Source: Hsuehochloa calcarea
Lineage: Eukaryota > Streptophyta > Magnoliopsida > Poales > Poaceae
Length of the DNA: 64,000 bases
Reading direction: 5' to 3'
Assembly: GCA_036346395.1 (NCBI GenBank)
Contig: CM070604.1
Span: forward strand, 46,651,662-46,715,661
In this document: positions 23,371 to 36,699 of the stretch, one piece after another
Layout: every line of letters begins with the position of its first letter
How positions within the stretch are numbered: the first letter of the stretch is position 1
Position numbers and translations under genes: made by a program
Notes under the pieces: generated by a model
Databases searched by the model: none
What the model saw: only the letters and a program-made list of their open reading frames with translations
Told to the model about the DNA's origin: nothing

Positions 23371-23865
23371 ACCGCACTACAACAACATACGACGATCATA
23401 AAATGTTATTGCGAGTCTAACAAATTTTGTACCCTTGAGAATCTACAAAAATCACAAACGGACCAACCAACCTTGTCACCACTCTTTTATTTCCAAAAAA
23501 AAAAAATTGACAACCTACAAACAAGATTTGCTAAATGTATTACCTACAAAAATAATCATTTATTCCCCCACAATTATTTCCATCGGATTAATAAAATATT
23601 ATTATTATTATTTTAAATCGCCCAACCGATGCGCGACTTGTCGATGTGTCACTCAACCGTTGAGCGACTATCACAAGTCGCTCAACCACTGGTCGACTTG
23701 TACACTTGTCGTTCAACCGTTGGCGCGACTTTTACAGTCGTCCAACGGTGGAGCGACATATAATTATTTCCACTGAATAAAAAATAGAGGTATATTAATG
23801 TATAGTGGAATAAAAAAAGATTATTTTTTAAAAAATATTCCCAACGGTATAGCGCGTTGTAGCAG
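23371..23865. repeat. Possible decayed TIR element with GAGCGAC/GTCGCTC repeats
   Basis: At 23620-23760 variants of GTCGCTCAACCGTTG and its complement occur about seven times in both orientations. The outer ends CTACAACAACATACG and the complement of GTATAGCGCGTTGTAG are loosely inverted. Bidirectional subterminal repeats near CACTAC-type ends suggest a CACTA derivative, but neither end is intact. Confidence 0.35.
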
Positions 23866-24390
23866 CTTACTTATTTTGGAAAAAGGGGATTTGCATCTAA
23901 TCATGTTTCCAAATAGGCCCTTGACCTTAAAAAAAGGCCAATAGATTAGATATTTTTAATATTCTTATGGGTAATAAACTATTTCATGTGAATTTTTTGT
24001 GTTACAAATAGGCCAAACGTAAAAATTAGTACCCTTAATTATTATAGGCAAAAATCTAAAGAGCCCCAAAAGTCAATGTCTTTGTTACTTATCCCCAATT
24101 TTTTTGTGTATTAACATGATAGTAAGTTTACATCTAATAGCCCTTCATATTGTTATTTTTCTCATTTTTCTCACCAATTTCTCATCTAATCGTGACACAT
24201 TAGTGACCAATTGACCATGCAAGCGTCACATGGCTGGTAACACATGGGATCCGCTCGTCAGGCTCACCTAGGACGGTGCTGTTGTTGCCGACAGCGAAGG
24301 GGGAGGGTGGGCACGGTAAGAAAGTGGATACAGATGGAAAACATGAAGTCAAGAAACACAGAAAACCGTGGAGCAAAATAGTGAGCATTG
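23866..24390. other. AT-rich intergenic sequence
   Basis: No gene or clear repeat. CAAATAGGCC occurs twice (about 23909 and 24006). Confidence 0.4.
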
Positions 24391-24618
24391 CTCTCTCCGT
24401 CCAAAAATATACAAAGTATTTTGTATTCCAATGCAAAATAAGTGTGTTCCATCTAGACCCTTAATAAATATTCAGTTTTACTTTGTACTCTATTTCCTAC
24501 ATGCAAACATTGAATCTTGAATATAGTACTTCAAGATAATAATTAAAAGTGTTTCATTTTCAATGTCTCTTTAGTCTATGTGCAAAACAAAATATACCCC
24601 GTATTTTTAGGAGGGAGT
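24391..24618. mobile_element. Stowaway-like MITE
   Basis: The ~228-bp unit starts CTCTCTCCGTCCAAAAATA and ends TATTTTTAGGAGGGAGTA. These are the conserved terminal inverted repeats of Stowaway (Tc1/mariner-type) MITEs in grasses, with a TA at the right edge. The left end carries a change (CTCTCT for CTCCCT). Confidence 0.8.
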
Positions 24619-25839
24619 AATAGTTATCCTTATGATGTGGGAAGCACACTGCGTTATCCTTGGCATCCTTCTACACCTCGGCATGAAACAGCAACCATTG
24701 TTTGACTGGATCGGAACGGAACAAGCATTTACAATCACATGGACTCATGACAAACAGAGTTAAAGTAGTAATATTTATACTTTATAGTGATCATAGAACG
24801 ATTTCCACCCAGGTAAGAATTGAAGAGGTCTAAATATAGCGAACAAACCATACAGGTTGAACGACCAAACAATCATATATAGCATGCCTACGCTTTTCAC
24901 ATGGCACAAAATAACCAACTGCTTATACCGCGAGAAAATGGAAAAGTCCTTTCACTGTCTGATGCCATTTTTTATCCACACAAGCTATTTCGGGGAAGCA
25001 TCAAACCAAAATGTACCAAAAATGACACAGGTAAAAACACAACAAGACGTATCAAACGAGAAACTTACTAACAATGGTAAACCAAAAATGCATAATACAG
25101 CAAATATGACAGCTAAAAATAACTGAATGGCTATATCCTCTTGGGCCCTATACAGTTCTAGTTTATTACTTTCATATCGAAAGAAAATACACTAGCAATC
25201 ACTACATTAGCGGAGTTGCACATCATTTCCAACTGAATACCACATACAACTCGATTTATAATGATTCTCAGCAGAGAGTAATTTCCTTTGTCCTAGTGAT
25301 GACAACTTTTCAGCATAGTATAACAACATACGTGATGCAGGACTGACAAAAAGGAGATATTTAAGCATGTATTGAAAAGGAGGTTGTTTCAATTGAAACC
25401 ATTCGTGATGCGTCGTCTGTTTATTCTTTGGTGTGGAAAGTCACCGAACAGGAGAGCAGCCCAGTGGCCAGTAAACACCCTATGTGCTCGCACTCAATAG
25501 CATAACACCCCACAAATTTTGCATGTGCTGCTAAATTTCCCAACCCAATAAACATGCAAAATATATTGGGAAAATAAAGAACAAAAAAAGAAAACACTCA
25601 ACCTCTGTGCTCTTGCGAGAACTTAGCCCAACGATTAGCTCACAATCTACATCATACCAGTTCAGATGGGATACTGAATTCACCTGGGGGAAAAGAAAAG
25701 CTAACAAAACCTTGTTATACCTTAAATAGATCAGAAAGAGCTGCACTAAAAACAAAGGTGCTTCCTGTTAAAGGAGCCTATTGTTGTTACATAAAGGCTC
25801 TTGTGACCCCCCTAATTACAGATGATTTAGAAACCTTCT
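24619..25839. other. Intergenic and probable 3' UTR of the GIP1-like gene
   Basis: Between the MITE and the stop codon of the minus-strand gene. The part next to 25839 should include the 3' UTR. I could not place a poly(A) site, and the short frames here look random. Confidence 0.4.
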
Positions 25840-28800
25840 TTAAAAGTTTATGTTGGGCCTCCAATTCATATGACCAAGCTGTGGTTGCTGATAAGCCCCT
25901 ACTTGGGGAGCTGGTGCAGCCACACCAACTCCAACATTCGGACCAATGGCAGATGGGACCTGTTGATGCACCATGGGATGTGGACTTACAATTGAGGGAG
26001 GCTGCTGCGGATGGTACAAGCCTGGGAACTGTGCATGCGAGGATTGGGCTGTAGCGTTGAACGATGCATTCCCAGGATTTGGCACATAGGCACCAGGAGT
26101 TGCTTGACCTGATAAGTTGTAATACGGGGGACACTGCAAAGTTGGGATCTCTCTAGGTGTCTGAATCCAGATATCAGACGTTTCTACCTGCGGATGATAT
26201 CCAAATTAGCAAATAAAGGGGCAGGCCTAGTAAGAAATATTGTGAAGGAATGTTCCTTAAATACATCGAAAGGGTCCATCTTTGAACGGTAAATAAAAGG
26301 GGGGTGCCAGCCTGCTATTGGCACGAAGCTATCAACCTACTTAATTTTCACATTACTAACATTGTCCCACTTCTCACATCTGGTTTTTCACTTACTAGAA
26401 GGCAAATATGGGTGATTCTGAAATCAGTACAGAACTCAGTAAAAACAAAACCAGGTTGGTAGTACTACTAGTCTACCAATGTACTACAAATAGTATTCTG
26501 TAACAAGAAGAAATATAATACTAATCCATATATAATTTCAGATTTAACATCCATAAATTGTACCTGTGGGGTTGGTGCATAAATGTTGTTATCCTTGTAC
26601 TTGATCCTATTGACATCATCAACACCAACTGCAGCTCCAATAACACCAGGAGAACTAATTGTAAAACCAGCCGGATGAGTGTAATTTCCATAGCCAGAAG
26701 GGTTACCAGCTGGGACTGGTTTATACTGTGAAACTCCATACTTCATGCCACCTGCTGTTAAATGTGAACCTCCACCCGGCATCTGAAGATAATTATTTCC
26801 ATTTGTTGGATAGGGGACATTTGTTGAATAGTTTGGCATAGCCATGGGTGGGACATAAACTGGAGAATAGAGATGATGACGATATGGCATGAAATTCGGA
26901 TAATGTTGCATATGGACTGGAGGGTATAATTGCGCTGCTGGTTGTGGCTGGGATATGTGATGCTGTTGTGAAGAGATTGCAACAGGGCTACTGCTCACAA
27001 TCTGTGAACTTAGGGCCTGTAAAAGCACAACAGATGAAGGGTATCACATGTCAAAATTTCATCATGATATCATAGTACTTTCCATCATTACATAACATTG
27101 ATCTAAAATGTTGCCAAAGGTTGGTGAAGATTAAGGAAATATCGTTTCAGAAAAAGGCAGCAAAGGTGGAAAACGCTCAAGCCTCAATCTTGTTAGTCAG
27201 CCTGAGACTAAACAAGTAAATCCAAGCCTAGCTTCTTGACTTCTATTTTGCGCCAAGCATACATGACTTTTGCTTGGTTAAGTCCAAACACATCTTCCCA
27301 AAAAATAAGTCCAAACACATCCAACCAAGCTCCTAGGTGAGTAGGTGTTGAGCATGATTACAAGCCTTCTAACCAAGCTCAAGCCGTCCACTCAGGCCGG
27401 TTTATAAAGCAATATGAGTTCATTAAATGAGAGAGCAGAGTGGAATATGACTAAACTTCACTCATTTGCAGCCCTAATCAAGATGATGACAAATCAAAAG
27501 TCAAAACTATTAAGGGAAAGAAATAGGAGGATATGTCAAACAGATCGGTAGTGCAAAAAGAAAAAGGTAAGTTTGTCTGGGAAAAACTGAATTAGTTAAC
27601 CAGTTGATAGAAAGGTGACAAGAAGTGCAACCTCAGATGTGGAAGGGAGTACTTGTGAATGAACATTAGATTCTGGCATTCTGAACACTTGCACAGCATT
27701 ATCTGCTTCTAGATTTTCTGAAGGGTACCCCTGCTTAAACACAGAGAGAACATGTCAGTAGCGAGGTATAACATTCCTTTCAGATTATGTGCATACGGGG
27801 AGACCCAAGGGCAACTGAATTCAGTGGTACATTTACCTGAGAAGGGGAAGCTAACACTTGTGGATGTACATTAGGATCCACTAACCCATATAACTGTGCC
27901 TCATTATTTGGATGCATATTAGGGTCTTCACGACCGTATGCCTGGCAAAAAAATAAGTTCTACTTGTCGTTCAAGATTCAATAATTTCTCTGAAAAAAAA
28001 TATCAATACTTTCCTGTCTAATAAATAGCCTACATAAATGGCAAACAAATGCTTCAAACATCTCGACATCAGCAATACAAAAACAACAATGTTTAAGTTT
28101 TATATAACTAACTCTTACTCATTGACTTACAGAAAAAGCAGTCAAACTTGAGGTGCTTTGAATATTTTGGTCATCCGCTGCTCCAAGGGGAGTATCACTA
28201 TGAACTATCCCCAGGCCATCATCATTCTCAACTTCTTGACCATTCATTTGTTCACTATCCTCAGATGGTGGTAAAGAAACTTCGCCCATTGATGTGGATA
28301 GATTGAGTTGTGAAGATCTGGCTTGCTCATCCACTTCATCATGTCCAGAACCCAACATATCCTCGTCGACAACCGATTGAACAGGTTCTTGTACACTAGA
28401 TGTAACAAAGAAAATTGGAATCAGACAATGTCATATTCACCAATGACCAAACTACCCAAACCTCTCACGAGAATGGTGCACACCGCATTCAGATATGACA
28501 TGCTAGAATCATCAATTGGAAAAAAAAAAAAAAAGCATTACTATATCATGCAAAAAATTGCAAATGTATATAATCCTGCTAGTCAGGGTGAGCTCATTAA
28601 GGATAGGAATCTAAAGCCCCAGCACACCCCCACACACACACACAAATAAGTAGGTCTATCAGAAGCAGCTGGTTCTATACATAGCAGGTTTCAAAAATAT
28701 TCAACGTGGTGGCGTGGTCGTATTTTTTTAAAAAGTAAAGCCTACAGGATGTGGAGTAACTGCAGCATATAGTACAAATCTATTCAATAATCCAGTACTA

Positions 28801-31800
28801 TTAAGGGAGCAGCTTGATAGTACTTATTTTTAAGTAATATTTTTTAGGATATTGTTAAGTAACCATCGATTCATAGAATTGGCAAAGGTTCACCTAACTG
28901 TTCTGGTTGTTGAGATTCCGGAGAGGTTGAGGCTGGAACTTGGTCTGACTCAAACCCAGGAGTGAAACTGCCAAATCTTAATCTTGTCTGCTCATGCTCT
29001 GGTACACGGAGATGTTCTGGGATAATCACATGCCCTATATCATGCATGTTAGCTTGAGAAATTTGATCACACAAGCTGTTCACATTCAGCACATTAGCAC
29101 TTTCAGCGTTGCTAACTGAAGGAGATATTGCATCAGTTCCACTGTTATCAGCATCGGTGATGGAAGACTTCTTTGTCAATTTTGGCTTCCACTCCTTAGC
29201 TGGTAGTATGGCTGCAGAGACAGAAAAAGTGTGTTACAGATCTACAGTCACATGTAATTCAAAAGGAGTGACGAATAATAATATTTATCTTATAAGCTCG
29301 TTTACCTAAAGAATATTAGAGGCTAAAAAAAAGCTACACATCACACTACATGGATTTCTTAATGATTTTTCTACAGAATAGTTATCTCCAAAAGTTAAAA
29401 CTCGGAAAACTACAGTCAAGCTGAAATTTCATGTGAAAGCAGCACATTTATTATGAAAACATATAAATGAGGATTACATGTGGTTTAGTTGAACAGACAG
29501 TAGACAGCTAGTAGACCCAGTAAGACAACCGATTGAAAGTTTGAAACCAGTTAAACCATTAATTTTAACTATTTGTTCATGTAAAATTGTAAATTTAGAC
29601 ACAAATATTGCTGATGACAAAACTTAAGACATATATTGTTCGTGAAAAGTGAAACATATACTCCCACTGTTCTTCTATAAATTATTCTTTTGACCTGTGC
29701 AAGCTTACTAAGGAACATAAGATGATCATCATAACCATATTAAATTTATGTCTTTTGTTACTTCATCAAATTTGTTTTGTCTCCGAAGTCACCCACCTTT
29801 AGTCCTAGTGACCAATGAACAAAGAGAATGAGCCCCCCATAATGGAGCAATGCATTAATAAGGTATATTTCCATAAGAACAGAGGGTGTAGCTTTACACA
29901 TAAACATTGCTGATGACCAAATAAACAGAATAAACATCACTAAGAATGTTACCTTTTTGGTTGCTAGCAGGACCTTGGTGATACTTGTTGATGTTTTGGG
30001 TAACAAAAGATCTGCCAGCAGATCTGCCATGAAATGTGGTATCTAATGCAGGTCTCTGATTGAGTTGAATGTTTCTAGACATAAAAGCTGAGTGGCGGCT
30101 AGGTGGCCCAGCTGAGGCAAAATTCCCCCTCTGAATATTTGTGTGAGAAGAACCACTTGACAAATACAACTGAGAACCTGAACGACCAGAATGCTGCCTT
30201 GGGGCACTAACTACTCCAACTTGGCGTCGAATGGCTCCAACGGTTCCTCCAGCAGCTTTGTAAATGGATGGGACATGAGTTGGATCAGAAGTTGGAAGGT
30301 GTTGCGCATTATGGGAGTTCTTCAAATATGTCCTCACATGCTTCTGAGCAGTACCCTGAGTCTCCCTCTTCGCCTGAGACATGTCAGAATTGTAGCTGTG
30401 CTTTTCACTTTGATGTGTAATCTGGCCTTCTGAGGTTGTAGCTGGAGGACGGTTCCGATCAGACTGAACTACAGACACACTAGAGAGAAAAAATCTCGTA
30501 AGCAAGTATTAGTTCAATTTTAAGATGGACACATGCAAGACAACTAATAGTTAGAAACTTATGTTTATGTGCAGGGTAGTTTGGTAGGGTAATCTTTACC
30601 AATTCTAGTAAAGTACTTCAGTTTTAGCTCTAAAATAGAGATTGTTAATTAGTTAGTGTATCCAAAAATAATAAAATGGAAGTTCTTTTGTAAACCCACT
30701 GCAATGCCAATGAAGCATTAGTGCCTTCAATCTTTATAACCATGCAAATAAGTCATAAAAATAATACATCAGCACAGACATAGAACAAATGTAACTAAAA
30801 ATGAATGCAGTTTTCTGTAGCAGTTTGCTGTAGGGTCAGTCAATACAACTACACTGTCTAACCACAATTTATTTAATCACCTCAACATATACATTTTACT
30901 CTTTATTACTATAAGCCTGCAATTTACAACAGAACTACAAAAGATATGATACAACATAGCACTGCTTGATGAACAAATATGTGCACAAATGAATATGACT
31001 TGCAATTAGAACAATAAAGACCCAAACTATAAGCATAAAAGGCTATGTTTTAGCCCATACCCAGACTGCTTTATGCTCATGTCTCGAGAACACAAATAAA
31101 TGCTAATTGGTAGAAGAAATAATAAGGGCAAGAAGCATAATTTCATGAAAACCATAAGCCAATCAAATCATACCTCCTATCAGACACTTCTACATTTGTT
31201 GAATCTTTGTGTCCTAGCTCTGGTCTGTTTTCCACCACACCGTGTCTGTTGTCCCTCACAACCCGAAATTCCTGACTAGGGCCTGCATCAAGCCATGTGT
31301 TACTAGTTAGGTGCAAACCTACTAGATGGAACAAACACGTTAGGGATTGAAAAGGAATACAGGTTTTTAAGGCAAAAAGGAATAAAAGCTGTTGCATGAG
31401 TCATAGTAACATACAATAATAGATGTACTACATCATGCAAAATGGTGAGAGAAAAGACAGTAGTGTGTTAACTTGAGGTGCAAACTCCAATTTCTTATGG
31501 TAACATAGAAAGACATAAGAAAATAACAAAATCCAAATTTGGCAACAAACTAAAAATGCAACAGCACTTGCACCTTCAAAAGATGTGAGTGGACACATAT
31601 GACAAAGCAACTTAGCAGCAAGCAAGCAAGCAAGAAGCTATATGTTTGCATAATCTGAAAGTTGGTTTGCTGGAGGTGGGTTACAATGCTGATTGGAGCT
31701 ATCTACACAGTAAAAGAAACACATCTCTAATCTACACAATATATGACGAAATATATAAATGGTGTGTTTTAACTTATTACCAGATATCTGACCCTGATTG

Positions 31801-34038
31801 TAAGCCTTCCTTTGATCATTTTCAACCCTTTGAGTGTGTGGCTTCATCCATTCTGAGCCATGCTCAACTTGTTCTGCATTATCAGCAAAGCTCTTCTGGC
31901 CAGCACTCTGAAACAGCAAGACATACACTTCAGCAAGAACAAAGATGTGTAGGAATCCATATATTTAAACAGTGGATTAAAACAGAATGCTTGGATCAAG
32001 GCCTCCCATGTGCGGTGCATAGATCACCTCAACACAAAAGGAAGCATGACGAAATGTTAGTTGACACACCATACTAAAGCTTTATAGGGTATACTTTGAT
32101 AACAGTAGACAAAAGCAACAAAATTATAGCACTCACTGCCTAAAAAATACTAACAAGATTATTCAATAGATGGAAGATATAGACTAGGAATCCAGTCAAT
32201 TTTAAATTGCACATTGTGGAACCAGGCAAACCTAGAAATAGCATTCATACTGAATACAAAAAAAAGAATCGGGTTGGTGTATTTAGGTGCGCCACACGTC
32301 CTTAGGTAGGTATTTGGTTTGTTGCCACAATTGTGACTCGCTTAACTTTCTTCCTCGTGTAGACGAGTACCCCTATCATTGACCCCAAAAAAATTCAGTA
32401 AGTTGTTCATGGCTAATTTCAGCGCAGGCATGCACCTTGGGACTCAGGCAAGGTGATCAAAGCTTTGCAATGTTTAGGCTAGAAAAAGATAAGTGAATGT
32501 AAAAAGGGAAAAGATAGGCCTAAAGAATGGGCAATAAGGCAATGGAGGTACTATAGATCTAGGTTCTTTCAACCATCAGCCGCAAACCTGGAGAGAAAAA
32601 AAAGGAAATGATAAGCACAGCAACAGCAATAGGCAGCTATGGGTTACATATGAAGCTATAAACACAGGGCCTAAATATTTCTCTTTACGCTTGCGCCTAG
32701 TGTTTATAAGACGTGCATTTTTTTTCTGTGGTGGTGAGGGTGGGGACCTCAGGCAATTGAGGGAGGGCGCAAAAAAAGCGTAGCAACCTAACCATAAGAA
32801 AAGTTGGCCATGAACTAAATGGGCTACTGCAAAGAATAGTACATTAAAGGTATCAACATTATATTTTTCAAGCTTCATTTCAAAATCACATTCAAATGTT
32901 TGCAAAGAGTGCAAATGTATACCTCTCTTTTCTTGTCCCTTTTTCTTTTCACTTCATGAAATGGATCTGCAAATGAAAACATTAGAAGAATCACTACCAC
33001 GAAGAGAATAGATATTATACATCTTTTATCAATCAACTCACTAAATAAATAAGTTGTATACTTGAATGTGGCATGTCATGTCAGTAATATCCCCATCACT
33101 TAAATTTCCCCCAAAAATATTTGTCAGGTGCTTGCACCAAGCAATGCAATTTTTATGGTAGAACACTAGCAATATTTTGCCATCTTAAAACATCACTAAG
33201 CCCATTTCCTGGAAACAACTCACGGTAATATAAAGATCCAACCTTTACACTGTAGTAAGCTTATAAAGCAAACAGCCCTACAAAGATCACTAAGGGCTAC
33301 CATTACAAACTACCCTTCTCTTCCAACCTGAAATCGGAAACTAACATAACTAAAGTAACCAATTTAACACTTCTCGTACAAAACCGAGGGATAAAACCCA
33401 ACCAAGTGACAGGTCAATGGCATATCTACATGATTAAATGGTTTATTTATGAAAATCACCAGGAAATCCAAAGCACTCGTCGCTAATCCTATTGCATAAA
33501 CAATCCCACACAGACCCGCCCAGATACACAGATATACATACCCCAGATACACAGATATACATACCCCAGATACACAGATATACATAACCCTAGAAACATC
33601 AATCTAGCCAGCTCAAATCAAACGCAAAGTCACTAGCAGCACCACTGCAACCGCAAAAGATCGCGTCAGCTCCCAAATCCTAGCCGTCAATAACAATCGC
33701 AATTCAGCGCGCGCCCCGGAAACTACGCAAGCAACGGCGGCACAGACCCAATGCGAGTCGCACGCACGCAGTCCCAAAACCCTAGCTTTTACCACGCGGC
33801 ACGAGATCGGAGCAACCAGATCGGGGAGGCCGGGGAAGGAGGGGGGACCTTGGTTGAGCAGCTTCTGCGCCGTCTCGTTGGGGTCCATGTTGGACTCGCG
33901 GAGGGCGGCGTAGATGTCGTCGTCGGAGTGGCCGACGACGACCTCCTTGATGGACTGGATCGTGAACTGGATCGTCGTCGTCGCCGCCGCGCGGCCCGCC
34001 TTGTTGGAGGGGCGTCCCCCGCCGCCGCGGCCGGCCAT
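25840..34038 (-). CDS. GBF-interacting protein 1-like (GIP1), 11 coding exons, 858 aa
   Basis: Coding exons: 34038-33849, 32966-32923, 31907-31781, 31282-31174, 30479-29953, 29211-28894, 28387-28131, 27941-27837, 27730-27632, 27016-26564 and 26187-25840. Total is 2577 nt with all phases consistent and GT-AG introns. Exons 1-2 encode the GIP1_N (DUF1296, UBA-like) domain, residues ~22-78: IQSIKEVVVGHSDDDIYAAL, SNMDPNETAQKLLNQ, then DPFHEVKRKRDKKRE across the first intron. The middle is low-complexity. IIPEHLRVPEHEQ (~residue 397) is a further family block. The last 270 residues are Pro/Gln/Tyr-rich. Arabidopsis GIP1 binds G-box bZIP factors and raises their DNA binding (knowledge); the same role here is inference. 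Exon 7 needs the acceptor ACAAG to stay in frame; a CTAG 8 nt upstream would shift it. It is the only intact host gene here. Confidence 0.9.
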
Positions 34039-34227
34039 GCCCGCTGCCAGATCGCACGAACGCTACGCCGGAGGAGCGGGTGGTGGTGGTGCCGCCTGCG
34101 ATCGCCGCCGGAATCGCATCAAACGACGCGATGCCCTGGGTTTGGGTCTGGGTTTGGGTCAGGAGGGTGGGTGGGTGGGTGGAGTGGTGGGGCCGGGTGG
34201 GCTGGGACGCTAGGTGCGTGCCTAGTT
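34039..34227 (-). promoter_or_regulatory. 5' flank and probable 5' UTR of the GIP1-like gene
   Basis: GC-rich ~190 bp between the start codon and a hAT relic. It holds a doubled AAACCCAGACCC-type stretch (34138-34163) and a CCACCCACCC run; no TATA box was seen. Since the hAT 3' end starts at 34228, any core promoter of this gene must be very compact or lie within transposon sequence. Confidence 0.5.
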
Positions 34228-35467
34228 TAGTGGTGGGCAGATCGGCGGTCCGGTTCGACACGGGCACATCGGGCTCGGCCCATATGATACGACAGGGTAT
34301 CGGGCTGTGATGGACTGGTTTGAGTCCATTTAACTTGACGAGTCAGGTGCGGTTCATTTAGTCTGTTATATTTAAAAATTTTAAAAATTAGGACAAACAA
34401 ATCTAAAAAATTATTACAAAAAATGCAGAATTCGAAAATAAATATAAAATGTGTAAAAAATAAGACAAGTATATTGAAAATATAATAAAGATCTTTATTA
34501 ATATTCAAATGATTGTCTCGTTAAAATCTTTGCCAAGTAAAAACTCTACATGATAAAACTTTGGCAAAGGAAAAGGAGTGCAGCCTATATATCTACGTAC
34601 ATCCTTATTCTACGTGTCGTTGTTTAGGTATAGATTTTCGAACACCTTTGACAACTCTGGATTTTTCACATAGTGTTGTGTTAGTAAACCAGTTTGTTCA
34701 CAGTCCTTCATAGTTAGAAGTGTCTTCATCATCTCACTTATGAGATGTGTTCTTCTCTCCTCCAATATTCTTTTAAAAAGACTTAAAACAAACTCAGAGT
34801 AAATCGTCGAGATAAGAACAGTTAACACCTCACGTGTAAGTATGGATAATGCGAGATATGCTAACTTATGTTCATGCCATTAGTGCAAAAATTCAAAGTT
34901 TTTTAGTTGAAATCCACTCGTATCGTTGTTTAGATAGGCGGATAACTCCCCACTCCTTTAGTGAGAGGTTGGTCTTGGACTTTTGTTAAGAAGGTGTTGT
35001 TGTAGAAGAAGACCTGGGCTTGGAGGAAGAGCCACCGAAGATCTTGCCCCTCATATATTTTTTGCTACTTGAGGTGCAGGCTATTAGAGATCGTTGCAGG
35101 CGGACTCACTGGAACTTATTTTCATACTTGGTAAACATCGTGTAACCGAGAACAAACTTCTGCAAAATAGTTAGAATAGTATAACCCTGTAGCATCACTA
35201 GTAATATCAAGAACATTAGCAGATGCTTTAATTTTACCTCAAGGGTCTAAAATAAATGCAAATGCATATAGAAAAGTGATTTCTCTTCAATATTTAAGGT
35301 ATTTACTTTTTATAGCAACAATAGTGACGCATAAAACTGAGTTATTTTCATATATTTTTAATTAAGTAGCAATCTGTAAAATACTATGCATAATAATAAG
35401 AGATCTTGACTAGTAGACAGCGGACAAAGCAACAGTCACCTCATTAAAAAATTTCTAAAAACCATAG
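34228..35467 (-). pseudogene. hAT transposase relic, C-terminal half
   Basis: Minus strand. The outer end TTAGTGGTGGGCA resembles a hAT inverted repeat. At 34610-34850 the frame encodes LSILTREVLTVLISTIYSE, then LFKRILEERRTHLISEMM and LLTMKDCEQT, which lines up with the hAT C-terminal dimerisation domain (normally ...LAIPVSTVASESAFS...). Further right, at ~35400-35460, NEVTVALSAVY and IIMHSILQ follow the hAT family order, with stop codons between. The coding sequence resumes at 42379 after a large insertion. Stops and frameshifts mean it makes no active transposase. Confidence 0.75.
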
Positions 35468-35813
35468 TCATAGCAGGGCACCAAGAGGTGCCCCACGCCA
35501 TAGGGTCGTCAGAAATACCGATGTGCCGTCGGGAATATTATACATGTGTAGACCAAGTCATGTGGTATACCCAGACAAATGTACTTAAATGCCCTCTCTC
35601 TATACATTGTGGGGACAAGAAGGTAAATGTCCCTTCTTGTCCCCTATAAATAAAGCTACAAGTGCATGTAAGAGGGGATTGGGCCTCATTATCCCATTCA
35701 CACACTCAATACAATACATTCATACATCTTGTGTCTCGGCTCCTCTCCCCTTCGGTCTTCCCCCAAGACAAAGGGTTTCCGTACCCATTGTCTAGCCTTT
35801 TCTTGCTACGTTA
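35468..35813 (+). repeat. LARD-like element, left LTR
   Basis: Begins TCATAGCAGGGC (the right copy has TGTCGTAGCAGGG) and ends CTTGCTACGTTA. A TATAAATA box lies at about 35645. Confidence 0.85.
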
Positions 35814-36249
35814 TGCATGAGAGGAGCCAAAGTCCATCCCATCCTTGCCAAAGCACATCCCGCCTGGGATGAAGTACATTTGGCCCCCATCGAGCCCCCC
35901 TCCGGCGTTGGTAGCCTCCGGAGCACCCTTCAGCGGAGCCTCCCTTAGGCGAAGCCTCCACCTTCGGCGTCAGCAGCCTCCGGAGCACCCTTCGGCGGAG
36001 AAACCCCAAGCATCTCCTCCAAAGCCTGCGCCACTCCCATCGAGCCTCCGCTGAGCGCCACCTTCGGCCAACCCCCCGCAACTTGGCCGAAGCCCATCTT
36101 TGGTCGAAGCACACCCCCACTTGGCCAGGACTGAGGTCCCCTTGGCTTAGAATCTCTTTTTGATGATTGTGCTTTTCAATATCAGTGGTCAAAACTAAGT
36201 GGTCAGAACTCAGTGGTCGAAACTGAGTGGTCAAAACAGAAACAACACA

Positions 36250-36690
36250 ACGCGACACAATGCCATGGCAAGGCAAGACACCGCGCATGGTCCCCAGCCC
36301 TGGTGCACACTAACTCACCCTCATGGGTGTGAAGTGTATAAATAAGATGCCGCGCATGGCACCGAGCCCCGGGGAACACTAACTCACCCACATGAGCGTG
36401 AAGTGTGTAAACAAAACGTCGCGCATAGCCCCAAGCCCCGGTTCACACTAACTTACCCTCGCGGGTGTGAAGTGTATAAACAAGACGTCACGCATGGCCC
36501 CAGGCTTTTGTCCACACTAACTCACCCTCGTGGGTGTGAAGTGTATAAACAAGGCACCGCACATGGCCCCGAGCCCCGGAGCATACTAACTCACCCTCAT
36601 GTGTGTGAAGTATATAAGCAAGACGTCGCGTATGGCCCCGAGCTCTGGTGCACACTAAGTCACTCTTGTGAGCATATAAATAAGACATCG
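36250..36690. repeat. Tandem array A, 69-bp unit
   Basis: The motif ACTAACTCACCC or a variant starts at 36309, 36378, 36447, 36516, 36585 and 36654, exactly 69 bp apart. Units diverge by point changes only. Confidence 0.92.
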
Positions 36691-36699
36691 CCCAAAACC

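Noticed and set aside
33751..34310. Gly-rich ORFs opposite GIP1 exon 1
   Set aside because: They are shadows of a GC-rich first exon and its 5' flank; the minus frame with the GIP1_N domain is the real one.
36250..36690. Regular repeats that could suggest a CRISPR array
   Set aside because: Units are contiguous 69-bp tandem copies without unique spacers, in a plant genome; they are satellite-like.
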